The notes under the pieces were generated by a model, which searched no databases, was not told the origin of the DNA, and was given only the letters and a program-made list of their open reading frames with translations. A DNA stretch of 64,000 nt from an uncultured Bacilli bacterium (lineage in GTDB: Bacteria; Bacillota_I; Bacilli_A; RF39; UBA660): positions 620,001 to 684,000 of the forward strand of contig CAKORJ010000001.1 of assembly GCA_934101575.1 (NCBI GenBank). Direction: 5' to 3'. Below, piece by piece: positions 1 to 9,667 of this stretch. The position numbers and the translations under genes were made by a program. Positions within the stretch are counted from its first letter, which is position 1, and every line of letters starts with the position of its first letter.

Positions 1-586
1 ATGATGTTGTATTCCAAGAACCCGAGACAACTCTTACATCTGTTGCTCCTCCACCGGAGCCATAGTATGTATTTCCTCCTGTATATTGTAAAGTATATCC
101 TCCTCCATTATAGCCACCATTTGACCCGCAACAATTCTTGGCTGAGCTACATACACATCTTTTACCTTGTCCCCCGACATAAAAGTAAAGCTTTTCTCCT
201 GCTTTTAACTCTATATATCCACTTGTTTTAGAACCTTTTCCTCCAGAATATGTTGCATTATATTCTGCATATGAACTTCCTCCTTGAGCTCCAGCCATTT
301 CTATATAATAATATCCATCTTTTTGTACTGTATACTCTTCTGGTTTTCCTATATAACTAAAATTCTTATCGTAATTTGACTTGGCCTCTACTGTTATTGT
401 CTCATCTCCGGTTAATTCATCTTGAAAGAGTGCATAAGATGAGCTTGCTTTATATGATATTAAACCTACTGATAAGAGAAATGTTATACATATAATTGAT
501 AGTTTTATTTTATTAAACTCTTTTATATTCTTGTTTAAGAGCCTATAGAATACCCGCCCCCCATAGCGAATATTTGTTCGTTTCAT
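1..586 (-). CDS. Gly-rich surface protein, N-terminal part (runs off left edge)
   Basis: The frame opens at ATG 586 behind an AAGGAG site and stays open to the window edge (195 residues seen). After a short basic N-terminus comes a hydrophobic segment at about residues 28-48, the signal or anchor. A domain starting YTVQKDGYYYIEMAGAQGG follows, with the Gly-rich pattern (YFYVGG, GGGATDVR) shared with the proteins at 658 and 31273. It is probably an exported, cell-envelope-associated protein with a Gly-rich beta domain; the ligand is unknown. Codons 9-12 correspond to the G homopolymer of the gene at 54763, but here the run is broken (GGGGGG C GGG) and in frame, so this copy should be stably on. 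It has its own promoter in the element at 612-651. Confidence 0.8.
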   Translation of the reverse strand, partial: MKRTNIRYGGRVFYRLLNKNIKEFNKIKLSIICITFLLSVGLISYKASSSYALFQDELTGDETITVEAKSNYDKNFSYIGKPEEYTVQKDGYYYIEMAGAQGGSSYAEYNATYSGGKGSKTSGYIELKAGEKLYFYVGGQGKRCVCSSAKNCCGSNGGYNGGGYTLQYTGGNTYYGSGGGATDVRVVSGSWNTTS

Positions 587-611
587 TTGTAATCACTCCT
601 TAGTATTTTAC

Positions 612-651
612 ATATTAATAATACATTAAAAGAACTACTTTTTCAAGTAGT
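612..651 (-). promoter_or_regulatory. Terminator hairpin with embedded promoter, copy A
   Basis: Read on the minus strand, an ACTACTT/AAGTAGT hairpin (634-651) followed by T-rich sequence ends the gene at 658. Its loop begins a TTGAAA -35 box (641-646), followed by exactly 17 bp and a TATTAT -10 box (618-623), about 32 bp before the start at 586. The same arrangement recurs at 3278, 18601, 34229 and 54788. The boxes and hairpin are seen directly; the dual function is inferred. Confidence 0.7.
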
Positions 652-657
652 CTTTGG

Positions 658-3250
658 TTAATCTATATTAAATCTTTGTTTATCATATAAATAATTATGC
701 TGTATTTCTTCTTTTGTTAAGGCTTTGTTATATATTCTTACTGAGTATATGTTACCTTTAAAGTTTCTTCCTGAATCTATACCTGTTCCACTTGGATTTG
801 CTGCTATTGCCATTGGTGTGCTGTTTCCTGGAGTTCCTATACTTCCTGATATGGCATAAGAATCATATAATGTTCCATCTGTATATAAGTTGATATTTTT
901 CCCATCATAGTTAGTTGCAGCGGATTGTATTTTATTTAGAATGAAATCTTTTTTTATTGTACGATATGCGGATGATATATAGAAATCACTCATTAACTTT
1001 GAATCTGATACTGTTAAACCATATCCACCACCTTCAAAGTTTGCTACAATACCTTCTTCTGGTCCAGTTGTGTAGTTATCTTTTTTATAGACCACCTCAA
1101 TAGTTGGATTTTCATAGTTCATTTGTGATAGTTGTACCCAATCGTCTGATCCATCAAAATATAAATAGTTGTTATACCAAACTGGACTTCCTTTTATTGT
1201 TCCTTTATATGTATTCGTATTTGCTAAATCTTTCCATGTTGTAGCGTTATGGGTTCTTGTTGTTCCTGTGTTTGAGTAGCCATCAAACCACGATATTAGA
1301 CCTGTTCTTCCGATGTAACCATTTATATGATCTATGTATGCATTATATCTTGCACCATTACTGGACTCTAACCATACTTCATTTTTAGATAAGTTGGTCC
1401 AATTGCTATTATCACTTGATACTTGAAAGTTATTTGATATGTATTTTCTTGGATCCTCAAAATAGTTCCATAGTGCTACTTCATCTAGATCATATGTGCC
1501 TCCTAGGTCTACTGTTACACATTGATTAGAGGATGCTGAGGATGGTTCTGCATAAACTGAATATGTTATGTCTCCATCTGTTATTCTACTATATGGCATA
1601 GTGCTGTTTTCTGTTGTTGAACCTATTACTGTTTTTCCTTTGGCTATATTTATTCCATCTTTTATAGCCTGGATTTCTCCCCAGTGGTTGTTATTATTTC
1701 TTGTATTATAACTTATACAGTCTTTTATATATCTTACATTGTTTAAATTAGCATTTTTTCTTTTAGGTTTATCTCCTATATATTTTATTTTTGCATAACC
1801 ATTACCTTTGTTTTGCCCTTCTATCATTTCTGCTCCTATGAAGTATTTACCACTATAATGGATTGTTTGGTTGGTATGAGTTATAGTTGTACTTTCTTTG
1901 ACTGAGTTTGCTCCGGCATATCCACTTATATATGAGGATCCTCCTGCTCCGGGTTGCCATACTCCTGATGCTCCGCCATAGTAGCCTCCACCTCCGCCAC
2001 TATAACTGTTTCCTCCCGTTGCTCCTACTCCGAATGTCCCTGTGTAACTATCTACATATGAGGTTGCAGTCCAAGCATTTAATCCCTTTCCTCCACTTAT
2101 TTGGGTTCCTCCGGTTGGATTTAGTGAAGAATATCCAGAATAAGATTTATAAATAGGAGTATTTCCATATAGAGTTCCTCCAGTTCCTCCATATATTAAT
2201 GCTGCATCACTTGATGATACGTATTCACTATATGAACCTCCGCCACCTCCTGCTACCATTATTCTTGAGATTAATGATTTTGTATCATTCCATGTTCCAC
2301 CTACTAATCTAACATCTGTTGCTCCTCCTCCGCTTGCTGCGGTTTGCATATAACTTGCTATTGAAACATAACCATTTCCTCCACCGTTATATCCTCCTTG
2401 ATATGTTGCTATTACAGCTGGAGTTCCTGATGTACCTTTTCCTCCTACGTAGAAGTATAATTTTTCTCCGGCTTTTAAATATATATATCCACTTGTTTTT
2501 GCTCCAGTTCCTCCGGGATAGTCTGTTGGAACTGTTCCTCCTTGAGCCCCGGCCATTTCTATATAGTAATATCCATCTCTTGGTACAGTATATTCTTGAA
2601 CATTACCGGTATAATTAAATGTTTTTGCATCTACTCCAGAATCCATACTTTCTGGTCTTTGTGTTGCTTCTATTTTTAGTTTTAGAAATGCTTTGTAATC
2701 CTCAAGTTTAGATATCTCTTCTTCTTTTGATTTATCTAACCATATTCTAAGTTTATAATTTAAAACTTCTTTTTTATAGATTATATCGCTATCTATTATA
2801 TTCTTTACTTTTTCTAAGGACATCGGACCATATTCTGTACCATTTATTTCTAGTCCTATTTTTATATATTTTGTGTCCAATACTTTTCCTGTATATGTAT
2901 TTGGTACTTCATTTATTAATTTCAAATCATATTTTGCTGGAGCATCTCCAATATTCTTAATATTAAAATTATATGTTTCCTCTTGTAATAAGCCTTCTTC
3001 ATCATCCATAATAGATATTCTTTTATTGATTGTTTCGTAGTTTTCGGTTAGTTTTAACTCTATGCTTCCTGTTTTTATTATTTGTTCATTACTATCACTA
3101 TTAGTTCCTTTTAACACTGCATAACTAGTACCTCCTAAAAGAGATACTATTCCTATTAAAGCTATAAAAAGACTTATTATATATTTTTTGTTATAAATTG
3201 ACCCCCCCCCCGAACGAATGTTTACTATCTTGATTTTGTTCTTTCTTCAT
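658..3250 (-). CDS. Phase-variable Gly-rich/discoidin/LamG surface protein, tract currently out of frame
   Basis: The natural start is ATG 3250, behind AAGGAGG. About 13 codons later a G10 tract (3202-3211) shifts the frame into a TAA. With 9 or 12 Gs it would read on through a hydrophobic segment into one frame of about 863 residues. Domains in order: membrane or signal segment (about 20-42); a camelysin/TasA-like beta domain ending in YKLRIWLD (45-200); a Gly-rich domain (205-490); an F5/8 type C (discoidin-like) domain with TVDLGG (505-650); and a LamG/concanavalin-like lectin domain ending in SVRIYNKALTKEE (650-863). Discoidin and LamG domains usually bind glycans. No alternative ATG, GTG or TTG restores the frame upstream of the tract. 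A sequencing error in the homopolymer would give the same picture. Confidence 0.85.
3202..3211 (-). repeat. G10 homopolymer (C10 on + strand), putative phase switch
   Basis: Ten consecutive Gs on the coding strand lie about 40 bp after the ATG of the surface gene at 658-3250. Frame is restored at 9 or 12 Gs. Such a long G run stands out sharply in this AT-rich window, and the only comparable run (54729-54739) is in a gene of the same family. Confidence 0.85.
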
Positions 3251-3277
3251 ACTTTTACGTCCTCCTTAGTATTTTAC

Positions 3278-3317
3278 ATATTAATAATACATTAAAAAAA
3301 CTACTTTTTCAAGTAGC
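3278..3317 (-). promoter_or_regulatory. Terminator hairpin with embedded promoter, copy B
   Basis: A CTACTT/AAGTAG hairpin with a run of seven Ts directly follows the stop of the gene at 3321. TTGAAA (3307-3312), a 17-bp spacer and TATTAT (3284-3289) form a sigma-A-type promoter for the gene starting at 3250. It is nearly identical to the copies at 612 and 54788. Confidence 0.7.
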
Positions 3318-3320
3318 CAT

Positions 3321-5132
3321 TTATTTTATGTATATTTTTGTTCCTATTGGTATGTAATTATATACATATCTTGCTTTTTTATATGGCATATTTACACATC
3401 CATGTGAACCATTGTATTTATATATTGGTCCACCAAAACTACTTCGCCATGTTGCATCATGAAGTCCTATTTGATTTCTTCTATCTATTAGTATCCAGTA
3501 ATTGACAAAACTTTTATAATCTTTTCCTACTAGGTACACACTTCTTGCTTTTCCTAAAATCTTATATGTTTTTTTAGGGGTATCATACTTTTTTTTGTGC
3601 CCTGTTACTACATTTGATGTTAATTTTAATTTTCCATTTTTATAATACCATAGTTTTTGTCGTTTTATTGATACTACTATATATGTTTTATTTGCTCTTT
3701 TTGTGAATTTGGCTGTATATGAAAATGATGTTGTTTTATTTATTACTAGATGAGTCTTTTTACTTATTCTTTTTTTACCTTGATACCAACCTGCAAATTT
3801 ATATCCACTTTTTGTTATTGCTCTTAGGTCATGAACATATCTATTTTTGCTTTTATTTTCATATCTTAAAGATACTGTTCCACCAGATGTTGTTTTTATT
3901 ATTGCTTTTTTTCTAGCTGGACCAAAATTATATTCTGCATAGGTTACAGGATTTCCTTTAGCGGATAATAGTGATAGATTACTACTTCCTGTTACAATAA
4001 TTCTATTTAAACTGTTGTTGGTTACATATAATGATTTTAATTTTGGTGAATTAACTATTTTTAGATTTGTTATTTTATTTTTTGCTATTTCCACTTGTCT
4101 TAGTTCTTGAAAATAACTTAGATCTAGTGTGCCGGCTAATCCTTTATTTTCTGGCCAATGTAATAATACAGACCTTCCATAACCATCTCCTATTGATTCT
4201 GTTCTAGAATGAAACCATGTTGAAGGATTATTTTTGTTATATGATGAGTTTATTCTTTTACCATTAGATTTTTTATTATATGTTCTATTTAAGAATGTTG
4301 TTATTTTATTTATTTCATTACTATTTGTTATATAGGCAATACTTTTTAATCCTGGGTAATGGTTAAACATTATATGTGTTTCTGATAGGGTTTCTATACT
4401 TGGATTTAGATATTTATGTTTATTTGTTTCTTGTAGGCCTTCATCTACTATTTTATATTCATTGGTATCTTCTATATATTCTTTATAACAGTCTGCGGAT
4501 GGATCTATTACTATCCAGTTATTGTTTATAAATACTTCTACAAATGTTTGATTTATATATTTTGACCATATTTGATAATTTATATCTATGTTTTCATTAT
4601 AAAAACCTCCGACTGTTCTTGCTGGTATTCCTTGAGTTCTTGCGAGCGCTACTAACATTGAGGCGTATCCATTACTTCTTGCTCTTATTTTTCCTGTATC
4701 TTTATATTCATATGTTAATAAATAGTATGGATTATCATAGATGTTTCCGAAGTTTTTTAATGTTGATAATCTGTTTGGGTATTCATAGTAATAGTAATTA
4801 TCTACTATCCAATCATGAAACTTTGTTATTTTACTTTCATTTGTTATGTTATTATTTCCTTCTAGAATTGTATTTGCTAACTCTTCTATTTTTGATTGTT
4901 GATAGCTTGTTAATCCTTTATAATTTGTTTCTTTTAAATCTGTTAATCTCTTATCCATGTATCTTTTTCTATCTGTACTATTTAAACTATTTGAAGAGTT
5001 TATCATTGTTTTATTTTGATTTATTCTGGTATCTATATTTTCATAATTTGAATAGGCATGGACATTATTTGGTGCTATAGTTATTAACAAAAAAAGGGTG
5101 AAAAATATTCCTACTATCGTTTTTTTCTTCAT
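3321..5132 (-). CDS. Secreted L,D-transpeptidase with degenerate transglutaminase-like domain
   Basis: 603 residues with an N-terminal signal peptide (about 1-27). A transglutaminase-like fold covers about 80-215, but the catalytic Cys position is Ser153 (SNGYAS) and the His position is Gln195 (QTFVEV); only Asp210 remains, so this domain is probably inactive. Then come a short leucine-rich segment (about 330-400) and an InlB B-repeat-like segment with the GYKFAGWY signature (about 405-475). The C-terminus is a YkuD domain (about 480-603) with His558 and the SHGCVN motif, nucleophile Cys579. YkuD enzymes form 3-3 peptidoglycan crosslinks or attach proteins to the wall. The gene probably has its own promoter after ileS and ends in the hairpin at 3278. 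Confidence 0.85.
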   Translation of the reverse strand: MKKKTIVGIFFTLFLLITIAPNNVHAYSNYENIDTRINQNKTMINSSNSLNSTDRKRYMDKRLTDLKETNYKGLTSYQQSKIEELANTILEGNNNITNESKITKFHDWIVDNYYYYEYPNRLSTLKNFGNIYDNPYYLLTYEYKDTGKIRARSNGYASMLVALARTQGIPARTVGGFYNENIDINYQIWSKYINQTFVEVFINNNWIVIDPSADCYKEYIEDTNEYKIVDEGLQETNKHKYLNPSIETLSETHIMFNHYPGLKSIAYITNSNEINKITTFLNRTYNKKSNGKRINSSYNKNNPSTWFHSRTESIGDGYGRSVLLHWPENKGLAGTLDLSYFQELRQVEIAKNKITNLKIVNSPKLKSLYVTNNSLNRIIVTGSSNLSLLSAKGNPVTYAEYNFGPARKKAIIKTTSGGTVSLRYENKSKNRYVHDLRAITKSGYKFAGWYQGKKRISKKTHLVINKTTSFSYTAKFTKRANKTYIVVSIKRQKLWYYKNGKLKLTSNVVTGHKKKYDTPKKTYKILGKARSVYLVGKDYKSFVNYWILIDRRNQIGLHDATWRSSFGGPIYKYNGSHGCVNMPYKKARYVYNYIPIGTKIYIK

Positions 5133-5243
5133 TGTTTCACTCCTTTATTATATTTACTCTATCTTTATAATATATCAGGCATCTTTCTTTGTCAATAAGT
5201 TAATTTTTTTTATGTCTTTTTTATTTTACATAAAAAGAGTAGA

Positions 5244-8200
5244 CTATTTTTCTACTCTTTCTACATCTAGATATACTTCTATATCGTTTATATTATACTT
5301 ATTAGTTAAATCTTCTTTTTTGATTATTTTTAGAGCTAATGTTTCTTTTTTGATGTATTCTCCGAACTCTTTTAGAACTTCTTCAAAATAGTTATTTGAA
5401 TTATAATATAACTTTATTCTATTTTCTATATCAAAGTCTTTTTCTTTTCTTAGATTTTGGACTTTTGATACTATTTCTCTGGCTATTCCTTCTTTTATTA
5501 GATCTTCTGTTAGAGTTGTGTTTAGGATTATGAAATTACTGTTTTCCATGGCAACTTTCATTCCTTTTTTTGATTTTATTTTTATGTCTAATAGATTTTC
5601 TGTTATTTCTAAGTCTTCAAACTTTAATGATTCTTTATTTACTGCTTTTTCTATGTCTTCTTCGGATAAGTTATTTAAGTAGTTTGTGAAGTCTTTTATT
5701 TTTGATCCTAGAATCTTTCCTGCTTCTTTAAAGTTTGGTTTTACTTGGAAATCCATGTATTTTGTTAAGTCTTGTTCAAATACTATTTCTTTTACATTTA
5801 GTTCTTCTTTTATTAGATCTTCTAATCCTTTTAATATTTCTTTGTTTTTACCATCTAAGATTACTTCGGAGATTGGTTGTCTTACTTTTATTTTTTCTTC
5901 TTCTCTTACATTTCTTCCTAATGATATTAAGTCTCTTACTAGATCCATTCTTGTTTCTATTTCACTTTTTATTAACTTTTCATTATATGATGGGAATGTT
6001 GCTAGATGTACTGATTCTTCGCCGGTTAGATTTTGATATATTTCTTCAGAGATGAATGGTGTTATTGGGGCTATTAGTTTTGATAATCCTTTTAGGACTT
6101 CATATGTTGTATGGTATACGGCTTTTTTTGAATTATTTAACTCTGATCCCCAGAATCTTTTTCTATTTCTTCTTATATACCAGTTTGATAGGTCTTCTGA
6201 TACGAATGTTGTTAGTTCTTTTACTACTTTGTTTAAGTCATATTCTTCAAAATAGTTAGTTACATTTTTTACTAATTTATTGTATTTTGATAGTAACCAT
6301 TTATCTATTTCTTCTAGATCTTCATATGATATTTCATAATTTCTTGGATCTATTTTATCTATGTTGGCATATAAAGCAAAGAAAGAATATGTGTTTTTAA
6401 GTGGATTAAAGAATTTTGAATGTACTTCTTTTAAACCATTCATATCGAATTTTAATGGTGTCCATACTGGTGAGGTATATGGAAGGTAGAATCTTACTGT
6501 ATCTGCGCCATATTTTTTCATTGTTGTGAATGGTTCAACTATATTTCCTCTTGATTTACTCATTTTTTTGCCTTCAGCATCTAGTAATAGATCGTTTACT
6601 AATACATTTTTATATGGAGATATTCCTTTTAAGAATACTGATATTACTAGTAGTGTGTAGAACCATCCTCTTGTTTGGTCTATTCCTTCGGCTATAAAGT
6701 CTGCAGGGTATTGTGTTTCCCATAAGTCTTTGTTTTCGAATGGGTAATGATATTGAGCAAATGGCATTGATCCTGAGTCAAACCAACAATCTATTACATC
6801 TGTTACTCTTGTCATTTCTTTTCCACAAGAGCATTTTAAATGAATATTGTCTACATATGGTCTGTGAAGATCTATATCTTCTTTTACTGGTTCTACTGCT
6901 TTTTCTATTAATTCTTTTCTTGAACCTATCATTTCCATGTGGCCACATTCACATCTCCATAGTGGTAGTGGAGTCCCCCAATATCTATTTCTTGATATTG
7001 CCCAGTCGTTTAAGTTTTCTAGCCAGTTCCCAAATCTTTTTTCTCCGACATATGATGGGTGCCAGTTTACTGTTTTGTTGGCTTTTATTATTTTATCTTT
7101 TAGTTTTGTTACTTCTAGATAAAAACTTGGTTTTGAATAATATATTAATGGTGTTTGACATCTCCAGCAATGTGGATAGTTATGTTTTATTTTTTGTTTT
7201 TTGAATAGTTTATCTTCTTTTTTTAGATATTTTATGACTTCTAGATCTGCTTCGAAAACATTTTGTCCTTTCCATAGACCTTCTGTGTAACAACCATCTT
7301 CTCCCACTGGGTTTAAATATGGTAAGTTGTATTTCTTTCCTACTTTTGAATCGTCTTCACCAAAGGCTGGGGCTAAATGAACTACTCCTGTTCCATCTTC
7401 CATTGTTACGTATTCATCGCATGTTACATAGAAGGCTTTTTTATCTACTTTTAGACTTGGTATTAATTGTTCATATTCTGTACCTTCTAGATCTTTTCCT
7501 TTATACCTTTCTAATATTTTTACGTCTTCGCCTAGAACTTTTGATACTAATTTTTCTGCTAGGATGAATTTATATCCCATTGATTCTACTTTTACATAGT
7601 TTTCATTTGGATTTACACATAATGCTACATTTGCTATTAGAGTCCATGGTGTAGTGGTCCATACTAGGAAATACGCATCTTCATCTTTCTTTTTCATTGT
7701 AACTATTACTGTGTCTACACTTACTTCTTTGTAACCTTGTGCTACTTCGTGAGAAGCAAGTCCTGTTCCACATCTTGGACAATATGGGACTATTTTATGA
7801 CCTTCATAGAATAATCCTTCTTCAAAGAATTTTTTTAATATCCACCATTCTGTTTCTATATAATTATTGTCATATGTTACGTATGGATGCTCTAAATCTA
7901 TAAATTGTCCCATTTTTACTGTTAAGTCTGAGAATGCTTTTTCATTTTTCCAAACACTTTCTTTACATTTCTTATTGAATTTTTCTATTCCGTACTTTTC
8001 GATGTCTGTTTTATTTTTGAATCCTAGTTCTTTTTCTACGGCTAATTCAACTGGAAGTCCATGAGTGTCCCAGCCTACTTTTCTTAATACTTTTTTACCT
8101 TGCATTGTGTGATATTTACAGATTGAGTCTTTTATGAACTTTGCTACCATATGATGTAGTCCTGGGAAACCATTTGCTGTTGCAGGACCATCATAGAAAA

Positions 8201-8315
8201 CATAGTAATCTTTTCCTTTGTCTATACTTTTTTGTAATATGTTTTCTTCTTTCCAATATTTTGTAAATGATTCTTCTACTTTGCTTATTTCTTCTTTTTT
8301 TAGTTCTTTAAACAT
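5244..8315 (-). CDS. ileS: Isoleucyl-tRNA synthetase
   Basis: 1023 residues charging tRNA-Ile. The start at 8315 (MFKELKKEE) is preferred over an upstream in-frame codon because AAGGAGG lies just before it. The HIGH-equivalent sequence is GLHH (residues 52-55), in the context YDGPATANGFPG typical of the longer, eukaryote-like IleS branch. KMSKS is present as GKKMSKSRGN (about 582-590). Paired cysteines in the editing/insert region (CECG and CSCG) suggest bound zinc. An IleRS-type anticodon-binding domain and a long C-terminal tail follow. It is transcribed behind an Ile T-box leader. Proteins of this branch can be less sensitive to mupirocin; that is family knowledge only. Confidence 0.97.
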   Translation of the reverse strand: MFKELKKEEISKVEESFTKYWKEENILQKSIDKGKDYYVFYDGPATANGFPGLHHMVAKFIKDSICKYHTMQGKKVLRKVGWDTHGLPVELAVEKELGFKNKTDIEKYGIEKFNKKCKESVWKNEKAFSDLTVKMGQFIDLEHPYVTYDNNYIETEWWILKKFFEEGLFYEGHKIVPYCPRCGTGLASHEVAQGYKEVSVDTVIVTMKKKDEDAYFLVWTTTPWTLIANVALCVNPNENYVKVESMGYKFILAEKLVSKVLGEDVKILERYKGKDLEGTEYEQLIPSLKVDKKAFYVTCDEYVTMEDGTGVVHLAPAFGEDDSKVGKKYNLPYLNPVGEDGCYTEGLWKGQNVFEADLEVIKYLKKEDKLFKKQKIKHNYPHCWRCQTPLIYYSKPSFYLEVTKLKDKIIKANKTVNWHPSYVGEKRFGNWLENLNDWAISRNRYWGTPLPLWRCECGHMEMIGSRKELIEKAVEPVKEDIDLHRPYVDNIHLKCSCGKEMTRVTDVIDCWFDSGSMPFAQYHYPFENKDLWETQYPADFIAEGIDQTRGWFYTLLVISVFLKGISPYKNVLVNDLLLDAEGKKMSKSRGNIVEPFTTMKKYGADTVRFYLPYTSPVWTPLKFDMNGLKEVHSKFFNPLKNTYSFFALYANIDKIDPRNYEISYEDLEEIDKWLLSKYNKLVKNVTNYFEEYDLNKVVKELTTFVSEDLSNWYIRRNRKRFWGSELNNSKKAVYHTTYEVLKGLSKLIAPITPFISEEIYQNLTGEESVHLATFPSYNEKLIKSEIETRMDLVRDLISLGRNVREEEKIKVRQPISEVILDGKNKEILKGLEDLIKEELNVKEIVFEQDLTKYMDFQVKPNFKEAGKILGSKIKDFTNYLNNLSEEDIEKAVNKESLKFEDLEITENLLDIKIKSKKGMKVAMENSNFIILNTTLTEDLIKEGIAREIVSKVQNLRKEKDFDIENRIKLYYNSNNYFEEVLKEFGEYIKKETLALKIIKKEDLTNKYNINDIEVYLDVERVEK

Positions 8316-8324
8316 GTTTTTCCT

Positions 8325-8560
8325 CCTTACAATATAAAAAGATGCTACCAAAGGACGAGTTATACTCGTGGTACCACCTTATTTTACTATATTAGTCTTA
8401 TTTGCTATAACGCGCATACCGTTTTTATTTTTATAAAACACATCGGAAGTGATCTAAAATATACTATTCTTGTTAGCTTACACCAATCCTAACTCGCTTT
8501 TAGACTTCATATATTTCCGTCTTCTTCATTTGATTTCTTATTTATAATAGCACATTCTTT
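8325..8560 (-). promoter_or_regulatory. T-box leader of ileS, specifier ATC (Ile)
   Basis: On the minus strand, Stem I has paired base arms CGGAA/TTCCG and an upper TCTAAAA/TTTTAGA helix. A distal loop of AGGATTGGTG type is closed by GTTAG/CTAAC. The specifier-loop codon is ATC (8451-8453), followed by the expected A. Downstream lies the antiterminator box GGTGGTACCACG (about 8367-8378) and a terminator helix CGAGT/ACTCG ending just before ileS. Uncharged tRNA-Ile should favour readthrough. Confidence 0.9.
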
Positions 8561-8608
8561 GTTTGTTGTAAATATTATAAAATTGATTTTTTTATATCTT
8601 AGTTAAAG

Positions 8609-8800
8609 TTATGGGTTTATTACGATACGAGTTGAATGGCTGTTATAGTCGTACCCCAAATCATAGTTAGAGGTAAACACACCAGCACGTGAGTCATCAT
8701 AATTATGGCCACCACGTAGAGGCCAAGGCATACTGGAGTTGGCAAAGTTAGATTTATCTTTATACCAGTCATAATCACTTGTGTTATAAACTTCTCTTTT
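8609..8800 (-). pseudogene. Orphan C-terminal fragment of an FGE/C-type-lectin-like surface protein
   Basis: Reading the minus strand from about 8800 to TAA 8609-8611 gives DWYKDKSNFANSSMPW, then RGGHNYDDSRAGVFT and a final STRIVINP. It aligns with the C-terminal end of the lectin-like gene at 53232 (WYDD ... GRSCAFDNGKLAGIF ... TRILI). There is no start codon, and in-frame stops lie immediately upstream, so only the last ~60 codons survive. Codons such as CGT, GGC, CTA and ACC and a higher GC content than the flanks suggest recent transfer. The overlapping frame starting at 8829 is not the real one. Confidence 0.65.
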
Positions 8801-8811
8801 TCTATATTTTT

Positions 8812-8840
8812 ATTATAAATTGCACCCACCTATAGGTCAA
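8812..8840 (-). promoter_or_regulatory. Promoter reading into the lectin remnant
   Basis: TTGACC (8835-8840), a 17-bp spacer and a perfect TATAAT (8812-8817) on the minus strand, pointing into the orphan fragment at 8609-8800. About 95 bp between this and the sirtuin gene hold nothing else recognisable. Confidence 0.6.
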
Positions 8841-8932
8841 GAAAAACTAGGCAGGGTAAACATAAAGTAGATAACTGAAGTGGGGTAAGCAAACAACTAA
8901 AATAATTAATCAGACAATAGTATTCTATGCAT

Positions 8933-9652
8933 TTATTTTTCTAACTCTTTTATTACATTTCCTAATTTATCATTTATTACTAGTGTCGCTATATTATCAT
9001 AGTTTGTTTTATCATTATTTATTATTACTAGATATTTACCTTTAAAGAAGTTTATAAAACTACTTGCTGGATATACTGTTAGACTTGTTCCTGCGACTAT
9101 TAACATTTCTGCCTTTGATATACTTTTTATTGTGTTTTCTATCACTTCATCATTTAATGGTTCTTCATAAAGAATTACATCTGGTTTTATTATTCCTCCA
9201 CAAGTGCATTTAGGTACTTTACTTTTTTTAAATATATCCTCGGCTGGATAACTTTTATTACAGTTCATGCAATGATTTTTATAAATTGTTCCGTGTAGTT
9301 CTAATATGTTTTTACTTCCTGCTTTCATATGCAATCCATCTATATTTTGAGTTATTATTGCTTTTAATTTGTTTTCTTTTTCTAACTTTGTTAAGTATTT
9401 ATGACATATATTTGGTTCTATATCCAAACAATTTAGTTTGTCTATATAAAACTTATAGAACTCTTCTGGGTTATTCATAAAGAATGTATGACTTAATATT
9501 TGTTCTGGGGGATATTTATATTTCATGTTATATAGTCCATCTTTACTTCTAAAATCTTTTATACCACTTTCTGTTGAGACTCCTGCTCCGCCGAAGAATA
9601 CTATGTTGTTACTTTCTTTTATCATTTCTTTTAATGTTTCTATTTTATTCAT
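8933..9652 (-). CDS. NAD-dependent protein deacylase, Sir2 family
   Basis: 239 residues, a full-length sirtuin that removes acyl groups from lysines using NAD. Visible motifs: GAGVSTESGIKDFR (23-35, NAD binding), TQNIDGLH (101-108), catalytic His120 in LHG, and a zinc site formed by Cys128, Cys131, Cys149 and Cys151. Class features resemble bacterial CobB/SrtN. It lies downstream of divIVA but beyond a strong terminator, so it probably has its own promoter near 9660. Confidence 0.93.
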   Translation of the reverse strand: MNKIETLKEMIKESNNIVFFGGAGVSTESGIKDFRSKDGLYNMKYKYPPEQILSHTFFMNNPEEFYKFYIDKLNCLDIEPNICHKYLTKLEKENKLKAIITQNIDGLHMKAGSKNILELHGTIYKNHCMNCNKSYPAEDIFKKSKVPKCTCGGIIKPDVILYEEPLNDEVIENTIKSISKAEMLIVAGTSLTVYPASSFINFFKGKYLVIINNDKTNYDNIATLVINDKLGNVIKELEK

Positions 9653-9667
9653 TTTGTCTCCTTTTCA

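Noticed and set aside
8620..8829. 70-codon minus-strand ORF
   Set aside because: The other minus-strand frame in the same DNA gives the recognisable lectin C-terminus with a natural stop; this one is its shadow.
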